DNA of 64,000 nt, from NCBI GenBank assembly GCA_038501625.1, contig JAZAYU010000933.1, positions 56,183 to 120,182 of the forward strand. Reading direction: 5' to 3'. This document shows positions 1-11,554 of this stretch, piece after piece (the stretch's first letter is position 1; the number at the start of each line of letters is the position of its first letter). A program made the translations under genes and the position numbers. The notes beneath the pieces were generated by a model. It was not told where the DNA came from and did no database searches. It was given only the letters and a program-made list of their open reading frames with translations. The DNA comes from Corbicula japonica. Lineage: Eukaryota > Mollusca > Bivalvia > Venerida > Cyrenidae.

Positions 1-858
1 ATTTTGGAAAAAAAATGGGGTGGGTTGACAAATTTTATTTTTATTTACGAGATACCTGAGAGTAGAAGTACAAAGCTTTGAAATGATGAGCATTTTGTGT
101 TATTCTTGCTGTCCATATTTTTTTATTTGATAATCAAGGCATCCATATCCGGGATGGTATAAAACCCGTTCTATCCTAATCAGAATATGTTCCATATTTT
201 TACCAAACACATTTTGGGGGGCAGGTGGTTTTGGAGAGGGGCGAGCGGGGATGAGAGTCTATTTTTCTTTCCTTTTGTTTTGTCTTACCGACTATTGGCT
301 TGACAGTAAAGCACTCTTAGTATCTGTCTTTTGTTTTGATGCCTACTGTACATAAAGTTTTTTTGGACAAGAGTCATGTATTTATGCTTTAAAGATTGTG
401 GGATAATTGTCAATAAACTTGTGATACATCAATGAATAAATTTATTATTCGGATTATTCAGTTACTTAATGTCCAGAGTGAAATGCAATTTGAAAATAAT
501 TGCCTGGAAAATAGATTTAGCTATGTAAAAAACATCAAAAACCAACAGGCTAATGGTAAAGATAAAACTAACACTACAAGAATATATTTTACCAAAAGCA
601 ATCAATAATGTAAATCGTTATATTTTTCGAACTTTTTATTTCGACATTACAGGTTTGTTGTTGTTGTCGTCGTAATAAACTATCATAATATCGCGGAATA
701 TTGATCGTTTCAAATAATTTCCTGCAATTTTTCTATCCATAAACTTTAAAAATAAAAATAAAAAAATGCTGTCTATATTCCATAGGTCCGTGACATCGAA
801 ATATTCGATAAAAAGCCGGATATCTCCTTACCTTTATTGTTCAGTCACGACAACTCGA
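1..858. other. AT-rich intergenic DNA, no gene seen
   Basis: The stretch is AT-rich with homopolymer runs and no open frame of note. I see no recognisable element; it leads into the GC-rich promoter candidate that follows. Confidence 0.5.
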
Positions 859-903
859 GTGACGTCTTAGCTCCGCCATTTTGCTGCGCGCGCACATGCG
901 CGA
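859..903. promoter_or_regulatory. Promoter candidate: CRE, YY1-like and NRF1-like sites
   Basis: Within 45 bases of an otherwise AT-rich stretch lie a TGACGTC half-plus CRE (859-865), CCGCCATTTT (872-881, the YY1 core in reverse sense) and GCGCGCGCACATGCGCG (887-903, close to the NRF1 palindrome). This trio is typical of TATA-less metazoan housekeeping promoters. No first coding exon can be identified next to it, so the direction of transcription is unknown. It could instead belong to a mobile element. Confidence 0.4.
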
Positions 904-1196
904 AAATCGTTTATGATCGTATGATTACGAGGAGTTCCGAATGTATGTCATTCGGATTGAAATGTGATTTGAGGATATGGAAGGTAGATGTGTGAGGTCA
1001 CACAATGCCACACACACACGTGCTGGAACGTTATATGGAGGTACTCATTTAAATTTAGCAAAATGGTGTGTCGTGAAATTTGTGAGCATTTGGCGAGGTA
1101 TACATACCGAGGATATGGGAAAAGTACCTCGCTATTTTTGGGTACCTCGGGGCGTGGGTGTGTACTCATACGAAATACCTCGACCAGTAAGGTATA

Positions 1197-1200
<4 letters not shown>

Positions 1201-1290
<90 letters not shown>
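1201..1290. repeat. (CA)45 microsatellite
   Basis: Ninety uninterrupted bases of CA. The long Cys-Val and Thr-His open frames across it are artefacts of the dinucleotide repeat. Confidence 0.98.
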
Positions 1291-1291
<1 letters not shown>

Positions 1292-1430
1292 CCTGGGTGA
1301 ACACTATATGCCCTTCCGCCATTACATGGCGGGGGCATAAAATGCTCCCTGTTCATTGCAAGCGATAAAAGTCTTATTTTGCTCCTGCACACGTTTTCTC
1401 AATAAGACTGGTGAGCTTGTTATTAATCTA

Positions 1431-2018
1431 GGCCAAAAATAAAATATTGTTTGTTTCCCCTCCCCACCCTACCCATTCAAATCAGCCCTACCCAAAAGAT
1501 TTTTTCCCAATTTTGAGTTGCAACAATATTTTTTTAAGAATTGTGTTGAACAAGCTCAGAGTGAAAAATATGTTTTACCATGATTAACTTATTGTACATG
1601 TTTCACTTAATGTTGGTGCTGAATGAATATAAGCAAAACAAAAAGAGGTACTTGTTTTTGATGTTAATAAAGTTTTCCTTATGTAATGCATGTTTAATCT
1701 AGTCATTTGACACATTCTCAAGAGATACTTGCTTTAGTGCCAATACAGTTTCACATACTGTTTTAATTTTGTAAAAATAGTTTTAAAATAGTATATTAAA
1801 ATAGTTTTATAATAGTATATTTTACACACAAAATAGTTCTAGAAAGCTAGATTCTATCTATGTGTTCTAGAGGATGTCATTCATGTCAGTTAAGGCTGTA
1901 AAAATCATTGGGTAAATTTGTCATCTTCCAAAAAAAAATACTAATTTACCTACCTACCTACCCATTCCTTTTTTGCCTGGGTCGGGAAGGGGAAACAAAC
2001 ATTATTTTATTTTTTGCC
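1431..2018. mobile_element. Harbinger-like MITE, 588 bp
   Basis: The ends form an imperfect ~40-bp inverted repeat: the left end starts GGCCAAAAATAAAATATTG and the right end, read in reverse, starts GGCAAAAAATAAAATAATG. Both continue with a TTTGTTTCCCC block. The element is flanked on both sides by CTA (1428-1430 and 2019-2021), a 3-bp target duplication. GGCC-type ends with a 3-bp T/A-centred duplication fit PIF/Harbinger MITEs. The interior is noncoding and holds a short CCTA run near 1948. Confidence 0.6.
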
Positions 2019-2021
2019 CTA

Positions 2022-3399
2022 TGAGGAAACGAGGCGTATATAGTAGATCATAAGTTGACAAACAGAACGCCTGAAAAGTATTTGATTTACGCTTCTTTAT
2101 CACGTCACCCGAATTTAAAATAGAACAAAATAGATTTTATTTTTGCCTCTGGTTTCAAAATTATTTTCACAATGGCTAATTATGTACATGTTCTTTTATG
2201 GCCTTAAGACAAGCTGTTAAAAGTTCGGATAATTTAGTAGTTGTGCAAGAAATGGAAATCGATCTCGCTTTGGTTCAAAACTGATTCTACATTTTGTAAT
2301 ATGTTGAGAGTGCTCAGTAACAATTTCACTCTCCGATGAAAAAGTCAGCGTGTTAGCCTTAGTACTATTACATGTACGCTCTTCAGTTTAATTACTAATA
2401 CAGTGTATACGTCGTACAATAATTACACGTTATTTGAAGCCTTATTAGCAAGACTAGTGTTAAAACAAGTCTGTTGTGAAAGTACTGAATTCCCTGTTCC
2501 CTTGACGAAAGTTAAAACGAGGTAGCGGAGGTAATAGAGCTATATTTTTTATAGGAGGATGTCAATTAGTTTGAATATGTGTTGTTGTTTTTTTCCAATT
2601 AGAAAGAACAATAGGCTCAGCATGATCTCGTTTTCACCATTTATTGCAAAAAGAGTTTAAAGACTTAGCAATTTCCACTCGACAGGTATTAAATTCGATG
2701 TCAGATGGAATTCTATTTCGGACCTTGGGAGATTTAATGACGGACTCTATAGTCTTTAATAACATTTAGATTCCCTGTAACGATATGACCGGCATTTTGA
2801 TAGTAAAATTTTGAATTTGAACAATCTCAAGATTCAGGTGTATTTTCAACTATCTGTAAATCCGAAGTAATTTTATTGTAATTGAAAATTGTGTGAAAAC
2901 GATATGCGTTTCAGTATTCTTGAAATAACTTGGTATAGCCGATCGAACAGTTTTATCTTTTATCTTTAAATATACTTCGAAGGTCAATAAAATCTATCTC
3001 TTTTTTTAAAAAAGGAATTTTTAGGAAATGTCTTTGGTGATCAGATTCCAAGTCAATGTGTGGTCTTAGTGCCGAGTGTAACACTGAGTAAGGCTTGCAA
3101 CTTCATAAAGTAGATGAGTGCTTATTACAATGTCATCAGTTTCCTCATCCACTTTCTGTAAACATGATATAGAAAGAAAACTCAAACGTGAAAGCATAGC
3201 GTGTCTACCAGAATGTTTACAAATATTTTGAAGGTCATGAATAGAACAATGAACACGTGATTTTCTTTAAATGTTACCTTTAGTCCTTATTACTATTTAC
3301 CTTGTTACCATTGCGACCTCGATACAAAACAATACGGGGTTACTTAAATACCGTCCATTATTGTGCATCGTCATCCCTGCTTTTGTTCCTTACATAGCG
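2022..3399. other. AT-rich intergenic DNA
   Basis: No open frame, RNA gene or repeat that I can support. Confidence 0.4.
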
Positions 3400-3625
3400 A
3401 ACGGGGTAATGTTTTCGTTCTACTACACGCTGCCATACGGCAACTTTCTTGCTTCAAACAATATAAACGCTCAAATTGTCAACAGAATTCCCAGATCTCA
3501 CCCCGATTAAACACATATGGGACGTTCTTTCGTTCTGCTTACGTTAGACTACGCACGCGTACGCATATAGTAAATCTGCCTTATTTGCATCTCTCTCGGT
3601 GAGGTACAATGTTCGTACTTGATAA
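3400..3625 (+). pseudogene. Tc1/mariner transposase remnant (C-terminal catalytic region)
   Basis: Reading on the plus strand gives NFLASNNINAQIVNRIP (3451-3494) and then, in another frame, FPDLTPIKHIWDVLS (3487-3531). This matches the family pattern around the last catalytic acidic residue, usually written SPDLNPIEHxWD. The glutamate position reads Lys here, a frameshift sits between the halves, and the rest of the transposase (normally about 340 residues) is missing or unreadable. It is a dead fragment. Confidence 0.7.
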
Positions 3626-3769
3626 CTATATCCGTGAAGAGTAATTAAACGAGTTAGATTTACTTATTCTATTTTCTGTTTCTGTCTGTGGCGGTTTAAA
3701 TTCTGACAATTTATGCAAACACTTACTTTTCATTTACAGTTTTACATAATGTATGGAAATTCATTTTAA

Positions 3770-4125
3770 CAATGTTGCATGCAAGAGCACAAAACATATA
3801 AAACATAAGAAGCTAATATCATTGCAAAGCCAAATGGGCGAGTTCTAAATGATCTTACCGAGACCAGAGCCCCCGGAGTCAAATTAGCAAGAACACGATG
3901 ACATGGAATGGATAAAAGTAACAAATCGAGCTTCTAGGTTCTTTGAAAAGATTTCCTCATAAACCTTCATAAACTCTCAAAACCCTGTCACCGTCTTGCA
4001 GCCAGAGAGGTATGCATAGTGATTAACTTTTATTTTCGTAATTTTATCAAATTTTATCTCCATAAGAAACTGGCTGTGAAATACCTTGTTGCAATAGTAA
4101 TCTTAAACTGCACCTGGTTTTTTTT
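3770..4125 (-). pseudogene. Penelope-like element remnant (RT C-terminus and 3' region)
   Basis: In reverse complement, 4125-4019 matches the segment of the plus-strand Penelope copy at 39910-39990 (CAACAAGG.ATTTCACAGCCAGTTT..TATGGAGAT), and 4010-3770 matches its 3' region at 40130-40300 (blocks such as GAACCTAGAAGCTCGATTTGTT). Coding potential is destroyed. It shows that the same family lies in at least three separate places in the window. Confidence 0.7.
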
Positions 4126-4321
4126 TGAGAGAGACAACAAATTATTGCGTCTTAATCCTGTTATAGATAATGATAGATACTGGTTCTTAATTTATTATAA
4201 GCGCGTTACTGGATTGAAGCTGCACGTTAAGTTAATTGATCGTGCGAGAAGTTTCTGTTAACGTCAACAGAAACAAACCTTCAACTCCAGATAAAACTCC
4301 TAATCATTTTTACGCTCAAAG

Positions 4322-4831
4322 ATGCAATTGCGCGCATTTCGCATACTGCTGTTGACTATTTTGGACCATTCATCACAATTTAAGGGCAAGAAAACGATCG
4401 CCGCAGCGATAAGAAGTACTTTCAACAGTTGTTTTATTCACATGCCGAGTTTGAAGGCTCATCTTGAAATAGCTGATTGGCTCGATACTAATTCATATTT
4501 AAGCGTTTTACCGCTTCGCAAGTCAAAGGGGCTACCAGTTGGGATGATCTCTGACACGGGTCAAATTTTGTTGGTGCAGATAGTTAGCTATTTAAATACT
4601 TATAAAACACTTAGGAGTATACTAATATTTTCTTCTGAAAGATATACATGTTGTACTGCATATGTTATTCAAGTTAAAAACAAGACACAGTATTTCTTAC
4701 GCTATGTCTTCCAAAAATACACAAAACATCTTATTACACAAGATTTATCGAAACTTTGTTTCATGTACAACTTTCAAAGTGTTTGCTCTTACCAAAGTGT
4801 CATTTTACAGTCATTACAGAACACATTTTAG
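4322..4831 (+). CDS. Unrecognised 169-codon open frame
   Basis: It opens with ATG and is long for this AT-rich sequence, but no motif or domain is recognisable. The composition is rich in Leu, Ser and Tyr with no clear signal peptide or repeat. No splice context or promoter was noted. It may be chance or a decayed element; I assign no function. Confidence 0.12.
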   Translation: MQLRAFRILLLTILDHSSQFKGKKTIAAAIRSTFNSCFIHMPSLKAHLEIADWLDTNSYLSVLPLRKSKGLPVGMISDTGQILLVQIVSYLNTYKTLRSILIFSSERYTCCTAYVIQVKNKTQYFLRYVFQKYTKHLITQDLSKLCFMYNFQSVCSYQSVILQSLQNTF

Positions 4832-4834
4832 GTC

Positions 4835-5432
4835 AGAGACCACTAAATAGTTTCCCATAGACTTACATTATAAGATTTGGTCCTCCTGTGATTTTATTTA
4901 CACGACTTGTTCCAAAACTACCCCAGATTTGCATAGTGGCACTCTTGAGAAATGCAAAAATGACCAAGAATTGGTGCCTTCACCAACTCATTCTCTCAGC
5001 ATTTGAAACCGAAAGTAACCACCCCGAGAATGTAAACAAATCTCTAACCCAAAATAAGGAAAGTACCAACTTCTTTAAAGTGACACAAATCACCTTTCAA
5101 ACAGTGTTTTAAATAATCATTTTTATTTTTAAGTATATAATTAAAGTCATTTTACATTTTTGAAAACACAAAATTATTTCTATTCTCTATAGTTTCGGCC
5201 AATGAATCTTTGAAAATAAATTAAGCCCGAATCGTCCCTAGACAAAATTGCCCAATCCGCACCAGGCTTTTATATTTAGTGTACTCTGACCTTATAAGGT
5301 ATAAAAAAATGTTATTCAAAAATATTCTCGGTCAATTAAAACCTGGGCGAGTTCTTTTTAAGGATTGGACCCTGGTGTGACATATTTTGTTCTTTATATT
5401 AATTTATTTATATGTTAATTTCTGTTCATTAT
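4835..5432. other. AT-rich intergenic DNA
   Basis: Contains only short open frames without recognisable content. Confidence 0.4.
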
Positions 5433-5456
5433 TGTCGGTCATCATGATGACCGACA
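5433..5456. repeat. Perfect 24-bp palindrome
   Basis: TGTCGGTCATCA is followed directly by its exact reverse complement, with no spacer. It could be a cruciform site, the core of a fold-back element, or a dimeric protein-binding site. No longer arms are evident. Confidence 0.85.
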
Positions 5457-6050
5457 TATTATAATCGACCAAACTTGAGCTCTTAGCCTGAACACCAGTT
5501 AACAGTGACTCACGGTCCAGAACGGATAATTTAGACTATGCCACCTGTTCCTTAGACGCATGCAAAAGGATAGTGTAGAGGCTGATGTTTGATTGCTTGA
5601 TATAAAGAGAAGCACTTTACCGGATAAGACATTAACGTAGATAATCATATTTCTTGTATACCTAATTTATATTTTAATTCAGGACGTGTAGAAATAATGC
5701 AGTTGTTTAAGTATCGTTAAATTGGATGCCTTCTAGGTCATAGCGGTACCATAGCACTTTCCACAGTCGATGCGTATTTGTACTCTTAGCAGACAAGCGA
5801 TGCTTATTTACATAGTTAGATCCGCAAATCAGGTCAAATCAGGTCAGTGACCGTTAGGAGACGGAAAGAAATGTATTCGTATGTTGGATGCATTTATTAT
5901 ATATAAATTTTACTTGAACTTTGTGCTGATCAATTGATTGATTTTGTTATTGTAAAGACGATTTACTTTGAAACTATTACAAATAAAAATTGTTTTAACT
6001 AATTCTATGACCAAAATATTAGCATTATGTCACTGTTTTAAAGGTGTTTT
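5457..6050. other. Intergenic DNA
   Basis: Nothing supportable beyond a short direct repeat (AGGTCAAATC AGGTCA near 5830). Confidence 0.35.
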
Positions 6051-6053
6051 ACA

Positions 6054-6240
6054 AGTATGTCTTGGTATTTCTTTGACCGTTCCAAGGCGGTAACCCCTCT
6101 GGTTCTCACTTTCGTTATTTGTTTGTGGCGTCCATTTTGAAACTGATTATTGTAATACCATGCTCTCTTTTCCTCTCTACTGTTCGGCTGTGTAGGGAGG
6201 CTGTGTATGCTGGATGTGGCCATTCCTGATATGCATATTT
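6054..6240 (+). repeat. SL-family short dispersed repeat, 5'-truncated copy
   Basis: Shares long blocks with 36718-36970, 39330-39535, 40420-40680, 40995-41115 and (inverted) 56160-56375. Examples are CCGTTCCAAGGCGGTAACC, TTGTTTGTGGCGTCC, and the 3' end ATTCCTGATATGCATAT. This copy lacks the 5' part that carries the box-B-like GGTTTAAACCC seen in fuller copies. Confidence 0.75.
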
Positions 6241-9063
6241 CATTTTTTTCTCAGCCAGAAAATTACTTCAAAAGGTGGTGGTCTTCTAATTTATAACAAA
6301 CGATCGCCATTTACATAAAATAATATGATGATTGCTTATGTTGTCTAATTTACTGTACTTGTAAAAATAATGCTATTGTTTAAGCATTGAGTTCAGACCG
6401 AACAAGATCAGTGACATACTAGTGTGTGTATGTGGGGTCAGACATTAGGGTTAGGGGTTTCGCGGGTATGTTTTGCACCTTTGAGCTCAATTTTGATTTC
6501 ATTCATGGGCACTTTCATGTAAATCTCAGTGATATAACGAATTCAACACTATGTATGCTTCGTTTTAACAGGGGAAAAAGAACAAATATTTAAAGTATAA
6601 AGGTGACTGAGCTTCATTTACAAACAATAATTCCAACAGAAACAGGAAATAAAAAACAAACATTTATTTTTGCAAGATTGCATTTCAGAAATTATTTTAC
6701 GGATGACGAAACAGTACTTGTCTTATTTGCGTTTATATGTCGACGCCACCGGTAATCCATATAAGCTAAGCCTACAGAATTTCCATATTTTATCAATCAT
6801 GTAAAGGTTATAATCTGGAAGTATTCCATGTGAGTGATTACCGGCAAAGTCGGAATACTTCATTGTTGAGTCGGGACTGGCCTGTTCGCGCCGCTCCCCG
6901 GTAAATCAAAACAATGCTATTGCAGCTTTTTAAGAAATCAGTTTATAAATTTCCGACAGCCAAGATTAAGTTCGTTTTATAGTCCACAGACCAGATCGCA
7001 GATAATGAATTCCATGAAACACAATTATTCAAAGTATTCTAAAGTTTAAACTGGTATTGTTATTCACTTAAGCTTTCTATTCAAAAGTTCGAACGGCTAA
7101 TCATACTTTTTGTGTTTATTTGCATTATTTCTCCAAATATTATCCAAGTGAAATGTTAAAACTGCGACATTTTTAACAGACTAGTAGTCTTCATATATAA
7201 ATAGTGAATCAGTACATTTGTCGGCTTGTTTGGGATGCATTATTTAATTTAATGTTGGAGATAAATTCGAGCAGTCGAGATAGAAAATATTTAAACGAAA
7301 AAGGCACTTGTAAAATGCAGTCTTTGTTGCCAGCTTGTAAAACAAACACGTCCACTGGTACTGGACCAGCACTACTGGGTGTACTGTATTATTAGTTTTG
7401 CTAAATGAAGAGGATTGTCACTCCTCATTTAAAGGTTGCATTGCAACACATTGTCCGTTTAATATCTTATAGGCAACATTAAATTCGATATTTAAGTAAT
7501 TTGATAGGGGCATAACAAAAATAATATATAAGAAGAGTGATCATTTTTGTTGTCGGAGATGGCTTTATTCATGCAGAAGATATTTTTTAATAATTAAGTT
7601 AATATGTCAAATACCTACGAAATTATAGGCAACATTAAGTTGCACATTTAAGTTAATGGGCTACAGGACGACGCAGCCGCCGCCAACGACGGACACGCCG
7701 CCGCCGTCGGACAAAAGGATCTATTGCAGGTGACACAATGATAAGCACTGTCATACAATGAATTTAACATCATTTAAAATCGAAACAAAAACGAGAGCGA
7801 GCATATTTATTACAGGGCGGAAATTCTCAACAAATACCAACATTCTAACGACAATTTTCTAGAAAAGTTTACACTTCAGAGCCGTCTTTAGTTAGAATGT
7901 CATGCTAATGACTGACTAGCTTTTTGGAAAGCTAAAACTTGTATTCTATTATATCTAACAATCTATTAATGTTTGTACTTTTCTATCCTGTTCTGTAAAG
8001 TATTCGTTATTTAAAATTACAAAATTGTAAAAACTATAATTGATAAAACCCACTTGTAAGTGATAGCTTTCCTTATCTATATAATCGCAGTTTTCTGGAA
8101 ATAACGACAGAAAAGAACGGAAAATAAAAAAAATTACATAGATTGAAATTAATACTCGGCACATTATATAAATATTTCGCAAAGCTAATGTTTAGTTTTA
8201 ACAGTAACACACGCACACATGTTATTTTTTACATTTGCACACTCAGATGGATGTTTCATGTATTTGAGAATCGTTAATCAGAAAACGTGAAATTTATAAA
8301 TGACAAAAATAGTTTATGCAAATGATAACATTTGTAGTTTACATGGTTTTTATAGTTTGTACGAAAACGGTAAATTACAAAGTAGGTTGGAAAGTAAGTA
8401 AAGGAAGTGATTTTACACCATTTTTAAAAGGAAACAAGGGTGTATTTAAGTAGGAAGGGCTATCAAAAATTTCAAATATATTAAAACAGTGTATTCAAAA
8501 TCCAAGCCAGTATAGCTGTAGATTGTGTTTTATTACTCTGACGAACAGGTGAAAAAAAAATCTTAATTTATAATCAGTGAGTTATCATTCGTATTTCAGT
8601 AAGAAAAGTGACCGGTATATGGATATTAAAATTTGTATTCAAACAATCAATGAGGAACATGTTTAATTGTTTATGTGGGTTTTAATCTATTTTCCATTTA
8701 ACCTCTCGCAATCCTATTAAACCGACCTAAACAGTTAATCTAAACGTTCATAGTATCGTAAACTGATGTGCACATTGTTATTAAAATTGTGTATAAGATA
8801 CCTGTGTGTGTACCATAGCGACACTCAACGATTCCCTTTTCGTTAATGTACAGTTGTTCTCCGCAGTCTTTACATGTCCATCTACCTTTGCTGAAAACGC
8901 CAAACAATGAAAAGTATTTTGGGATAGATATAAAAGTGTATTGTTAAGTGGTAAAGATATACGGTTGCAGTCCACCTCGGGCTAAACGGGTGTCAGTAAT
9001 ACGCATTCCTTTTAACTATCGGATCTTATTAAAATGCTGTTTCTAGAACAAAATAATATGATA
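6241..9063. other. Intergenic DNA with minor repeats
   Basis: No gene seen. Contains a local direct repeat (TTATAGGCAACATTAA at 7467 and 7623, 156 bp apart) and a small GC-rich patch of GCC/GAC triplets at 7664-7710 that stands out from the AT-rich background. Confidence 0.4.
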
Positions 9064-9206
9064 TAGTTATTTGGTTTCTTGACAGGGAATGTGAGGATAT
9101 ATTGCCGGTATGGGTGTCATATTACCCGAGCCGCAGGCGAGGGATAATATGACATACAGACCGGCAATATATCCTCACATACCCTTTCAAGGAACCAAAT
9201 AATTGT
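9064..9206. mobile_element. Fold-back (snap-back) element 1
   Basis: Two arms of about 65 bp are nearly perfect inverted repeats, centred at about 9134. The shared block TGAGGATATATTGCCGGT occurs in both arms, and the outer part TTATTTGGTT.CTTGA also pairs. The apex is CGAGCCGCAGGCGAGG. It is noncoding and is the first of three such hairpins in the window with related apices. Confidence 0.85.
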
Positions 9207-9329
9207 TTTATTATACTGCAAAGACATTTTCAGACAAAAATAACGAGAAACCATCGATCTTTCATTTATTTCGCTTATTTAATGCCGAACGGATTAATTC
9301 CCCTCTGAGAACCTCAAAAATTACATGTC

Positions 9330-9358
9330 TGACGTCATAATTTACCCTCATGACGTCA
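9330..9358. promoter_or_regulatory. Two perfect CRE sites 21 bp apart
   Basis: TGACGTCA occurs at 9330-9337 and again at 9351-9358, a spacing of two helical turns. The palindrome is the consensus CREB/ATF site. It lies about 200 bp upstream of a possible first exon at 9550. It also lies about 200 bp from the fold-back centre, so it could be part of that element. Confidence 0.5.
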
Positions 9359-9549
9359 CTTCTATAGAAACTGAATGGACTATCGATTAGAAATTAATTT
9401 CAAAAACCTGAGAATAATCTAATCGTTTTCAACGTTAAAAAGATAACACAAATATTCTCTGTAACAATTTTAGTAATCCCCAAGCCAACCGCGTTATAAT
9501 TTACAAGATCGGCTTCAAATTGTGCATTTTTACGGAAATGCAAAACAAA

Positions 9550-9569
9550 ATGGCGGACGACAACAAAAG
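9550..9569 (+). CDS. Possible first coding exon (MADDNK...)
   Basis: AAAATGGCGGACGACAAC gives a start codon in good context followed by six further codons. It runs into a GTGAGA splice-donor-like site at 9570. The ATGGCGG form is common at the 5' ends of host genes (YY1-type initiator overlapping the start). The paired CRE sites lie upstream. No downstream exon with a matching phase could be found, so this is only a suggestion. The long minus-strand open frame over the region is not recognisable. Confidence 0.2.
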
Positions 9570-9799
9570 GTGAGAGGCCAGAGAGGGAAATTAAGGCACG
9601 TGCGTTCATATCTACGGCCGATCCGTAAATATACATCAACGGCAAATGTATCCAATCATATTCAAGCAAATTTCTTTGTACATTGAATGTCAGATAAAAT
9701 GACATTTTCAATGTTTTTATGTCGCAGTCATTTCCCTGAGTGACATTAGCAAGAAATGTTGGTTCAACTCGTATTTCGATATAGTTAATATATAACAAA

Positions 9800-10244
9800 C
9801 ATCATACGAACACTAGAATTGAATTATAATTATTCATGTCGTCATAATTGACATCAGAATAGCCGAAAATTCCTATAAATAGTCTGTCGCAAAGGGGTCT
9901 ATATTAATATTAACGTAAACCTTAAGCTTAATAGGAAACAAAACACCGATGTTAGGTCATGTTTTAACGGGTATGGTTTAGTTTATTCCAAGTAACTTAA
10001 AATTATACAATTCTCCGATAAACTGACTAACCTAGATTAATGAAATGATTGTCGCAAATATACTGGTTTAATGCCTTTAAACTTACTTTAACAAACGTAG
10101 ACGTCATCAAGAAACATTAAACATTGGCTTACTAAGTCTTAAAATATAATTATGTGGAATGAAACAAACTAAAATGCAATCGTCGAATCATCAAATCTAA
10201 GATGAATTGAGATATAATAAAATTACAGGTAGGACGTTAGAATG
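9800..10244. other. AT-rich intergenic DNA
   Basis: No feature seen. Confidence 0.4.
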
Positions 10245-11141
10245 TGTCAGGTACGTTAACTAGTATACTTACTTCCTCGTCCGTAGTTTTGAGATTATAT
10301 TTCCATATCATTGTTCTTCGTTTTTCATGCAGTCTTATTTTTTATTGAAGTAAAACATGCATTTGTGGCAGTTTATATATTGATTGCATAGCAGAAAATT
10401 AAAAAAAAATGACTGTCAAGTACGTTAAAGTCAGGTACGTGTACATGAAACACGATTCTTTAAATAAAAAAGTTATTTTCGTACTTTTTCATTTTCTTGG
10501 CACAATATAACGTATGCACACATATTTTGCCCTTATACATCGGTTACAACAGAAATATATGAGCACAAACACAACAGATTATTATCATGTCAGTTACGTT
10601 AACTGTTTTACAAATCGAGGTTAGATTCATTACTTTCAATAATATACATGTAGCTAGAAATATATTATCTTTATTACAATTACAGCAAACCAATTGTATA
10701 TACGACTTTGTTACTTTTCAATTGTTTTGAAACAGTTCAAGTTTTGAATAGTTGTAATTGTTTGTCAGGTACGTTAAAATATGCACATTTTTAAGGTACA
10801 GTTTAAAACTAAACTAATGCAGTGTTGTTCGCAAAAATATTTCCTTTCCTATGAATAAGGACTGAAGTGTATAAATTACAAGGAAATGTCATATAAAATT
10901 GGCTTTGTTTTTATTTTTCAACTGATGTTGCAAAGTTCGGGTATTTATTTTTTGTTTTGATTACGCAGGGGTTTTATTTTACATGTATACCTTAAAATAT
11001 TTTATTAAACACTTCCCATTAGAAAGATACTGTCCACAGTATCTTGGTCATACATTGGTAAATTTAAAAACGTATTTATTGTTGGATTCAAATGAATATC
11101 ATTGAAATTAAGGTGATGTATAATAATATAACGTACCTGAC
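10245..11141. repeat. Regularly spaced 15-bp motif TGTCAGGTACGTTAA
   Basis: The motif or a one- or two-base variant starts at 10245, 10414, 10588 and 10763 (spacings 169, 174 and 175). An extra partial copy is at 10430, and an inverted copy is at 11129-11141. The DNA between copies shows no obvious similarity, so this is not an ordinary tandem satellite. The function is unknown. Confidence 0.6.
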
Positions 11142-11550
11142 TTTTAAAAATGGGCGAGTCATTAATAAGCTGAAATTCATGGACTAAGTATATCAAGAAA
11201 TGACCCCATTGTCATTTTACGTCAGGTGGAATGTTTATAATTGGTTTTTTAAAGTTATTAATGTAAAATTGAAAAGTTTATTTTTTCATAACTTACAATG
11301 TGCGAATGCTGCGTTAATTGACATTCAGTGTGTAGTATAATAATTTATGTCCCCCCTTTTATAACAAGCTCTGTGGTTTTCAAAGCTCATTGTTCATCTG
11401 TTTATAAGATTCTGTTTTCGTGCGTTCCGTTTATCTTCTAACTTAATATGAACTTACTGGATCTTCTTCAGTTTTACTCTGTACATTAAGCACCATGATA
11501 TTGCGGTTTTTTTAATCACCTGATTAGCTTTATTACTTATAAAGTAATGA
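11142..11550. other. AT-rich DNA left of the LTR element
   Basis: No gene. The last five bases before the LTR, ACTAT, recur just after the right LTR. Confidence 0.4.
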
Positions 11551-11554
11551 CTAT

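Noticed and set aside
948..1392. Long open frames of Cys-Val or Thr-His repeats on both strands
   Set aside because: They are translations of the CA microsatellite.
9400..9798. 132-codon minus-strand open frame
   Set aside because: No recognisable domain and no supporting promoter or splice sites; it overlaps the more plausible plus-strand exon start.
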